NCBI GenBank assembly: GCA_035518635.1
Contig: DATIXI010000046.1
Span: forward strand, 76,722-140,721
Direction: 5' to 3'
Length of the DNA stretch: 64,000 nt
Source of the DNA: AC-32 sp035518635
Lineage (GTDB): Bacteria; Actinomycetota; Thermoleophilia; Gaiellales; Gaiellaceae
Shown here piece after piece: positions 58,686-64,000 of this stretch (positions are counted from its first letter, which is position 1; every line of letters starts with the position of its first letter). The notes under the pieces were generated by a model. That model ran no database searches. It was not told the origin of the DNA and was given only the letters and a program-made list of their open reading frames with translations. A program made the translations under genes and the position numbers.

Positions 58686-60105
58686 GGTAGAGCGTGCGCG
58701 CCCCGTCGGCGAGGCTCTCCGAGCGGACGACGTCGAAGCGCTCGTTCAGGCAGCGCTCGAACCAGTCCGCCCGGTAGTCGGGATGGTCTCCTGGCCGCTT
58801 GCGCGCGAGCAGCCGGCGGGCCATCGGGTCCTCTGGCGAAACGAACTCGATCACGAGCGAGCCGGTGGCGCCGCGAAGCCAGTCCAGGAACTCGGCGATC
58901 GGCACGTTGCCTGCGATCGACACGTGGTGGATCAGCGCCAGGCAGAGCGTGAGGTCGGGCCTGCCACGGTCGAGCAGCGGCCGGCGTTCCTGCGCCCTCC
59001 ATCCGAGCGCGGGCGGCGGATCGACCACGTTCGCGACGAGCGGCAGGATCCGCTGCTCCCCTTCGGCACGCAGCGCTTCGTACAGGCGGTCGACGACGAC
59101 GCTGTCCGCGTCCATCGCCACCACGTGCTCTGCCTTCTCGGCGGCGATGCGCGCGTGGACGCCCTCGTTGCAGCCGAGGTCCCACACGAGCCGCGGGCCC
59201 TCGCTCTCGACGGCGTCCCTGACGAATGCCGCCTTCCGCTCCGCGTCCTCGTGCTCGTAGGTCGTCTCGAGCGTGTAGTCCTTCCACGCCGAGTGCTCGC
59301 TCTTCCAGTGCAGGCGGCGGATCATCCGCTCGAGCCCTTTGACGTTCGCCACGATCAGCTCCGGCTTGAACCCGGCCGACTTGAGCTCGCCCTTCAGGTC
59401 GTCGTCGCGCGCCTCGTAGCGGCGCTCGAGCCGGTCGTGGAGGACGACGTGGGTGAAGGTGCCGCGTCGGAAACGATCGCGTGCCGAGAGCAGGCTGCGC
59501 AGCTCGTGCGGCGTGATCCCGTCGAGGCTCCCGCGCAGCCACGGCTGGAACGGCACGTCCTTCCAGGCCTGGAGCAGGAGCGGGTAGAGGAAGAGCATGC
59601 AGAACTGGCGGTAGCCCGCCCACGGCTCGCCCGCGCGCAGCTGCTCGAAGGAGCCCACGTCGATGAAGACGGGCTCCGCGCCGCGGAACTGGACGTTGTA
59701 CGGCGACGAGTCCTTGAGGATCATCCCCGCCTCGACCGCGCGGCGGACGAGCGCGAGCTGCAGCAGCGCCGCGTCGCGCAGCATCGAGAACGACCACTCG
59801 TAGGGGTACGAGACGAACGGGATGACGTCGTGCTCGAGCACCCCCGCGACGCCGCCGTGGATCGCCTCGGGCAGTTCGCCGGGCTCCTCCACCTCGCGCG
59901 TGCCGACGAGGCTCCCGTCCCGCTCGAGCTCCTCGAACAGCGCCGACGACGAGAACGCCCGCCAGTCGGCGAGGCCCTGCTCGCTCAGGAGCCGGAGGAC
60001 CCGGCCGTTGTTCGTGAAGACGCGGCTGTCCGGGTCGCGGAACGACCCCGGCTCGAGACCCGTGAGCGCGCCTGCCGCCTCCAGGTCATCGCGCTGCGCG
60101 GTCAG
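58666..60105 (-). CDS. class I SAM methyltransferase with nonstandard (CTG) start
   Basis: The protein is about 479 residues with an N-terminal kinase-like or substrate domain (SYPYEWSFSMLRDAALLQLAL; LKDSSPYNVQFRGAEPVFIDVGSFE) and a C-terminal Rossmann methyltransferase domain (LVWDLGCNEGVHARIAAE; VVAMDADSVVVDRLY). Coding sequence continues upstream of the first GTG (59892) for about 70 residues: PGSFRDPDSRVFTNNGRVLR. The only sensible start is CTG 60105, which overlaps the preceding stop as CTGA, like the ATGA couplings seen elsewhere in the window. Substrate unknown. Confidence 0.83.
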   Translation of the reverse strand: MTAQRDDLEAAGALTGLEPGSFRDPDSRVFTNNGRVLRLLSEQGLADWRAFSSSALFEELERDGSLVGTREVEEPGELPEAIHGGVAGVLEHDVIPFVSYPYEWSFSMLRDAALLQLALVRRAVEAGMILKDSSPYNVQFRGAEPVFIDVGSFEQLRAGEPWAGYRQFCMLFLYPLLLQAWKDVPFQPWLRGSLDGITPHELRSLLSARDRFRRGTFTHVVLHDRLERRYEARDDDLKGELKSAGFKPELIVANVKGLERMIRRLHWKSEHSAWKDYTLETTYEHEDAERKAAFVRDAVESEGPRLVWDLGCNEGVHARIAAEKAEHVVAMDADSVVVDRLYEALRAEGEQRILPLVANVVDPPPALGWRAQERRPLLDRGRPDLTLCLALIHHVSIAGNVPIAEFLDWLRGATGSLVIEFVSPEDPMARRLLARKRPGDHPDYRADWFERCLNERFDVVRSESLADGARTLYLARAKT

Positions 60106-60275
60106 CTCGGGGTGCTCTCGTCCTCGGCGGGCGAGGGCTTCCCGATGTGGAGGAACCGCTTGAGCCGGCGCCAGTAGACCTTTGCGAGGACGCCGATGCC
60201 CGCGATGCCCGCGGCGAGGCCCTGCAGGAACATGCTGCCGCTGCCGGGATCGATGTAGCCGAGAATCGTGTTCAT
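60102..60275 (-). CDS. 57-residue membrane protein with YIDPGSGS motif
   Basis: The protein reads MNTILGYIDPGSGSMFLQGL then AAGIAGIGVLAKVYW and a basic/acidic tail RRLKRFLHIGKPSPAEDE. A single helix follows the short GYIDPGSGS signature. I recall this signature from tiny membrane proteins encoded near envelope or glycan methyltransferase and sulfatase-fold genes, but no function is established. Its TGA overlaps the CTG proposed for the methyltransferase, so the two are coupled. Confidence 0.82.
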   Translation of the reverse strand: MNTILGYIDPGSGSMFLQGLAAGIAGIGVLAKVYWRRLKRFLHIGKPSPAEDESTPS

Positions 60276-60388
60276 GCCCCTAGACCGAGAAGACAGGGTA
60301 AGCCCTCGCTCGGACGTGCGCAAGGGGGTGCCGACTCGCGTTCTGACACTAGGCAACAGCGCCCCTGCGGAGTACGCTCTTGCCACGC

Positions 60389-61777
60389 GTGAGAGCCGTC
60401 ACCGCGTACCTGCGCAGCCTGAACCCGCAGCTGCCTCGACCCGTCTGGTTGCTCGAGGCAGGCGGGGTCGCCAACTCGCTCGGAAACGGGATCGTCCTCC
60501 CGTTCCTGATCATCTACCTGAACGAGGTCCGGCACTTCGGGCTCGGCACTTCGGGGGTGATCGTGGCGACGATCGGCGGGGTCGCGCTCGCCGCGGGCCC
60601 GCTCTCCGGCCGCCTGATCGACCGGATCGGTCCACGCGCGACGCTGTGCTGGTCGCTCGGCCTGCTCGCGGTCGGCTACGGCGGCTTCCCGTTCGTCCGC
60701 CAGCCGTGGCAGGCGTTCGTGCTGGCGGCGATCGCGGGCGCCGGGAACGGCGGCTTCGCGCCGAGCCACTCGAGCCTCCTCGCCACGCTCACCTCCCGTG
60801 AGCAGCGCAACGCGGCCTACGCGCTCCAGCGAGCGACCGACAACCTCGGCTTCGGCGTCGGCGCGCTCGTCGGCGGCCTGATCGCGACGACGCAGGTCCC
60901 CGAGAGCTTCACGCTCCTGTTCCTGCTCGACGCGATGACGTTCCTCGCATTCATCGCGCTCTTGATGTTCGTCCCCGCCGCGCGCGCCGCGCAGAGCGCC
61001 GCCCACGCGGCCGGCCGGTACACGGCCGTGCTCCGCGACCGCGTGTTCCTCTGGCTGCTCCTCGTGATCGCGACGCTGGTCGCGGCCGCCTACGCGCAGG
61101 TCGCTACCGTGCTCCCGCCGTTCGCGAACCAGCACGCAAACGTGAGCGAGGCCGGCATCGGCGTCATCTTCTTCGTCAACACGGTCGTGATCGTGCTGGC
61201 CCAGCTACCGCTCGCCAAGGCGATCGAGGGCCGGCGGCGCATGACGGTGCTCGCCCTCTCCGCGGCGATCTTCTCCGTGACGAGCGTTGCGATCGTCGCC
61301 GTCGGCTACTGGCTCACGTCGAGCGCCGCCGTCGTCGCGCTGTGCGGCGTGATCGTCGTGTTCAGCGCTGCCGAGTGTCTGCACGGAGCGGTCCAGAACC
61401 CACTCATCGCCGACCTCGCGCCGGACCACCTGCTCGGCCGCTACATGGCGCTGCGCACGATCTCGTGGCAGGTCGGCTTCATGGCCGGGCCCGCGATCGG
61501 GAGCTTCCTGCTGGCCCGCTCGGCGGCCGGGCTGTGGCTCGGGGCGGCGGCCGCGTGCGGCGCCGCCAGCCTCGGCTCGCTCGCGCTCGGTCGGCGGATC
61601 CCCGCGGCCGCCGCCTTCACGCCGGTCCCAGAGAGAGGTCCGGCGCAAGAGTTGCCGATAGAATGGCGAACTCTGAAAGTGCGACTCGACGACCCCCTCA
61701 GTACCAGTGCCAAGCCTGCCCCGCATCAAGCGCCCGAGGCCCCGCACGCCCACACGGGAGGTCGACGCTCGGCCTGA
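60389..61777 (+). CDS. MFS transporter
   Basis: The 12-helix major facilitator of about 462 residues has the motif A-like loop GRLIDRIGPRATL between helices 2 and 3, GAGNGGFAPSHSSLLATL in helix 4-5 and REQRNAAYALQRATDNLGFG. It resembles drug-efflux MFS_1 proteins such as MdtH/YfcJ types. Substrate unknown. GTG 60389 gives MRAVTAYLRS; TTG 60380 is an alternative. The C-terminal 60 residues are Pro/Ala-rich and overlap the CorA start by 71 nt. Confidence 0.9.
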   Translation: MRAVTAYLRSLNPQLPRPVWLLEAGGVANSLGNGIVLPFLIIYLNEVRHFGLGTSGVIVATIGGVALAAGPLSGRLIDRIGPRATLCWSLGLLAVGYGGFPFVRQPWQAFVLAAIAGAGNGGFAPSHSSLLATLTSREQRNAAYALQRATDNLGFGVGALVGGLIATTQVPESFTLLFLLDAMTFLAFIALLMFVPAARAAQSAAHAAGRYTAVLRDRVFLWLLLVIATLVAAAYAQVATVLPPFANQHANVSEAGIGVIFFVNTVVIVLAQLPLAKAIEGRRRMTVLALSAAIFSVTSVAIVAVGYWLTSSAAVVALCGVIVVFSAAECLHGAVQNPLIADLAPDHLLGRYMALRTISWQVGFMAGPAIGSFLLARSAAGLWLGAAAACGAASLGSLALGRRIPAAAAFTPVPERGPAQELPIEWRTLKVRLDDPLSTSAKPAPHQAPEAPHAHTGGRRSA

Positions 61778-62699
61778 GCCGAGGGTTCAAGAGCAGAGCG
61801 CGCACGGCCTAACCTGGATTCACCTCGACGCTCCCACCGCGGAGGAGGCGACGGCCCTCGCGGAGCGGTTCGGCTGGCACCCGCTCGACATCGAGGACGT
61901 CCTCTCGAGGCGGCAGCGCCCGAAGATCGACGAGTACGGCGACGAGGGCTACCTGTTCGTCGTCCTCCACTTCCCGGTCTACGACAAGGCGATCCAGCGC
62001 CTCAACGCCGCCGAGCTGGATCTCTTCATCGGCCAGGACTACCTCGTCACGCTGCCCACGGTCGAGCTGCTGCCGGTCGCCAGGCTCTTCCATCGCTGCG
62101 AGGAGGACGAGGCGCTTCGCGACCAGCTCTTCACCAAGGGATCCGGCTACCTGCTGTACCACATCCTCGACGACCTCTTCGACTACTGCTTCCCGATCCT
62201 CGACAAGATCGGGTACAAGCTCGACTCGATCGAGGACGCGATGTTCGAGCAGCGCGCCGAGGACGTCGTCCGCGACATCTCGAACGTCAAGCAGGAGATC
62301 ATCTCTTACCGGAAGATCATCAAGCCCGAGCGCTCGACGCTGCGGCTGCTCGAGCGGCACATCGAGCGCTTCCTGCCCGAGGACCTCGAGCTCTACTTCG
62401 ACGACATCGTCGACGCCGCCGAACGGATCTGGGACCTCCTCGACAACTACAAAGAGGTGATCGAAGGCCTCGAGTCGACGAACGAGTCCGTCATCTCGCA
62501 CCGACAGAACGACATCCTGAGGATCCTCACGGTCTTCTCGGTGGTGCTGCTGCCGCTGACCCTGATCACCGGGATCTTCGGGATGAACGTCCAGTTCCCG
62601 GGCTTCGAAACGCAGGAGGCCTGGTGGTTGATCGTCGGTGTGATGCTCGCGTTCCTGGGCGGGCTGCTCGGCTTCTTCCGCTTCAAGCGCTGGCTCTGA
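61707..62699 (+). CDS. corA: CorA family magnesium/cobalt transporter
   Basis: The 330-residue protein has the CorA funnel domain (WIHLDAPTAEEATALAERFGWHPLDIEDVLS; QRPKIDEYGDEGYLFVVLHFP), the long stalk helices and two C-terminal transmembrane helices with the GMN signature in GIFGMNVQFPG and the basic end FFRFKRWL. CorA pentamers let Mg2+ into the cell. The only standard start is GTG 61707, 71 nt inside the MFS gene; the first 35 residues are Arg/Pro-rich and poorly conserved. Confidence 0.95.
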   Translation: MPSLPRIKRPRPRTPTREVDARPEPRVQEQSAHGLTWIHLDAPTAEEATALAERFGWHPLDIEDVLSRRQRPKIDEYGDEGYLFVVLHFPVYDKAIQRLNAAELDLFIGQDYLVTLPTVELLPVARLFHRCEEDEALRDQLFTKGSGYLLYHILDDLFDYCFPILDKIGYKLDSIEDAMFEQRAEDVVRDISNVKQEIISYRKIIKPERSTLRLLERHIERFLPEDLELYFDDIVDAAERIWDLLDNYKEVIEGLESTNESVISHRQNDILRILTVFSVVLLPLTLITGIFGMNVQFPGFETQEAWWLIVGVMLAFLGGLLGFFRFKRWL

Positions 62700-62925
62700 A
62701 CAGACCGGCGCGGCCGAACGGGCTTTCCTAGGCCTCGTAACCTCTCCGTCCGGTCAGTTGCCGCGCCCCGCGTTATGCGCCACGATGGTGGCTCAACAGC
62801 TCGACGGGAGGAGGTCAGGCCTTCCGAGAAGCTGCGGCGCTCGGCCTTCCCGCCTCCCCCAGGGGAACGTGACAGAGCCGCCGCCAACACGACAGTGCTC
62901 GATCGCCGTCTGGCGGGGCTACGTC

Positions 62926-63774
62926 ATGGCAGAGTTCTATGTCCGCAGCCCAGACGGTGACGTAGCAAGGCGCAACTCGCCGGCCTTCCGACGATTGCGT
63001 CTGCCCTGGGAAGAGAAGAGGGCAATGCGGGACGATCCGTCTGCACTCGCCGCCCTCGCCGCGCTTGAGGCTGAGCTGCTGGCCACGGGGTGGGAGCGCG
63101 TCGCACCAGAGCCTGGGGCCGAGTGGTACCAGCACAGTTTCAGGCTCACGGGGTCCGAGAAGCCGCGCAAGCGCTCGAGGCGTTTGGGAGGAGGTCCGAA
63201 GCTCGCGCCGATTCCGCGATCTCTTCCGTACAACGGCGACGAAGCGCCCGTGGCGGCGAACGGAAAGGAGAGTGCGTCTGCAAGTCCCGGGAAGATCACC
63301 GTTGACACATCCGTCCGGGGCTTCCAGGCGGCAGCGAGACGGCTAACCGAGGCTGTCGAGCGGCGCGATCCGCCCGAGCATGCCTATCTGCACCTGTTCG
63401 AGGCATTGAACTGGGCGGTCGCGATCATCGACGCTCTCGGGCGTCCGGACGTTCCGATCGCAAACGGCTTGCGATGGGCCCGAAACTCGGTTCACCAAGA
63501 GTGGATCAACGCACTGGAGACACGTGCCGTCCTTACCCCCGGGCCGGCCAGCCAGATCATCGGGCCAACCGTCGTACCCGAGTGGGTCTGGCTCCCGGTC
63601 GAACGGATGCCGAAGCCGAGGACCTCGAAGCGCGAGCCCGAGCAGCGGAGGGCATACGCCGAGCAGCTCGCCGGGCGGAGTGCACGGGAGGTTCTTGAGC
63701 GCTTCGTTCCGGAACTGACTCGCTACCGGTCTGAGCGTAGTGGCGAGGACGATCGAGCGCGCTCCAACGGGTGA
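62926..63774 (+). CDS. hypothetical accessory protein with HEPN-like C-terminal region
   Basis: I do not recognise this gene. The 282-residue product has an N-terminal segment MAEFYVRSPDGDVARRNSP, a helical part ALAALEAELLATGWERV, a basic low-complexity linker (SEKPRKRSRRLGGGPK), and a C-terminal helical region YLHLFEALNWAVAIIDALG with RWARNSVHQEW. The Arg...His spacing fits the loose HEPN RNase pattern, but this is weak. Base composition is visibly less GC-rich than the neighbours, suggesting transfer. The 226 bp before it hold no gene I can support. Confidence 0.65.
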   Translation: MAEFYVRSPDGDVARRNSPAFRRLRLPWEEKRAMRDDPSALAALAALEAELLATGWERVAPEPGAEWYQHSFRLTGSEKPRKRSRRLGGGPKLAPIPRSLPYNGDEAPVAANGKESASASPGKITVDTSVRGFQAAARRLTEAVERRDPPEHAYLHLFEALNWAVAIIDALGRPDVPIANGLRWARNSVHQEWINALETRAVLTPGPASQIIGPTVVPEWVWLPVERMPKPRTSKREPEQRRAYAEQLAGRSAREVLERFVPELTRYRSERSGEDDRARSNG

Positions 63775-63849
63775 GCCGATTCCTGTCCTCAGCGTCGGGT
63801 AGGCCGCGCGGATCGCTTCCTGTCTGCTCCCCCGGGTGGCGTCGGGAGC

Positions 63850-64000
63850 TCACGCCGACACGATGAAGACCGGCGTCCCGATGTGGACGTGGTCGAACAG
63901 CCACTCCGCGTCCGGGACATACATGCGGATGCAGCCGTGGGAGGCCGAGTAGCCGATCGACGCGGCGTCGGGGGTCCCGTGCATGCCGACGCCCGGTGCG
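63850..64000 (-). CDS. L,D-transpeptidase (YkuD), C-terminal end (5' end outside window)
   Basis: The last 49 codons read MHGTPDAASIGYSASHGCIR with the catalytic SxHGC(I)R motif, then YVPDAEWLFDHVHIGTPVFI and VSA before TGA. This is the end of the YkuD domain, which cross-links peptidoglycan through 3-3 bonds or attaches proteins. The rest lies beyond the right edge. Confidence 0.93.
   Translation of the reverse strand, partial: APGVGMHGTPDAASIGYSASHGCIRMYVPDAEWLFDHVHIGTPVFIVSA

Overview
The window is very GC-rich chromosomal DNA with tightly packed genes, and nearly every reading frame has a long antisense shadow. Several features point to an actinobacterium, most plausibly class Thermoleophilia (Gaiellales/Solirubrobacterales-like; this is inference from gene content and order). 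They are an actinobacterial-type integration host factor (mihF) next to gmk and rpoZ, a PyrR RNA site overlapping a Shine-Dalgarno sequence as in mycobacteria, Gram-positive-type LexA boxes, frequent GTG/TTG starts, and many apparently leaderless promoters. I see no rRNA, CRISPR array, insertion sequence, phage or plasmid module. One tRNA (Arg, anticodon CCG) is present.

Layout. 1-4852: the 3' end of one HD-GYP protein, a second complete HD-GYP protein and a DUF5317-MFS fusion transporter. 4883-12833 (mostly minus): dapA, dapB, M16 peptidase, a DsbA/DsbB-type disulfide pair, pnp and rpsO. 13062-22386: a gamma-glutamyltransferase homologue, then the translation and RNA block ribF-truB-nrnA-rbfA-DUF503 and infB-ylxR-nusA-rimP, all minus. 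22513-25875: a PadR regulator with a small partner protein, divergent from a HelD-like RNA polymerase motor, then a secreted protein. 25927-30400: small membrane and secreted proteins, dtd and an isolated GspE/PilB ATPase. 30434-36389: coaBC-moxR-DUF58-tgpA-TPR. 36469-48667: a cupredoxin, then rpoZ-gmk-mihF and the complete UMP-pathway block pyrR-pyrB-pyrC-carA-carB-pyrK-pyrD, preceded by rnz, a DUF2007 protein and a methyltransferase. 48743-55592: a canonical HD-GYP protein, a SnoaL-like protein, an SOS-controlled LysM protein, an M29 aminopeptidase, a secreted TIM-barrel protein, and a DUF1611/enolase-superfamily pair resembling the dgcN/dgcA D-glutamate pathway. 55641-62699: tRNA-Arg, a three-gene envelope-type cluster (57-residue membrane protein, methyltransferase, membrane-bound phosphatase/sulfatase-fold protein), an MFS exporter and CorA. 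62926-64000: a lower-GC accessory gene and the 3' end of an L,D-transpeptidase.

How the genes work together. The minus-strand blocks are run together by 4-nt stop/start overlaps, implying translational coupling. Regulation looks largely RNA- and promoter-proximal. Candidates are a pnp leader with two mutually exclusive hairpins, an intrinsic terminator between a putative promoter and the rimP-nusA-infB genes, a PyrR-binding hairpin over the first ribosome site of the pyr operon (with an 8-codon leader ORF), a structured rpsO leader, and two perfect LexA boxes embedded in a consensus promoter for a YneA/ChiZ-like LysM protein. The most unusual points are the pyr leader (pyrR has no standard in-frame start codon), the pnp and rimP-nusA leaders, the LexA/LysM promoter, a zinc-knuckle-like tail on NusA, and a repeated TAnnnT -10 hexamer placed 6-10 nt before many start codons.
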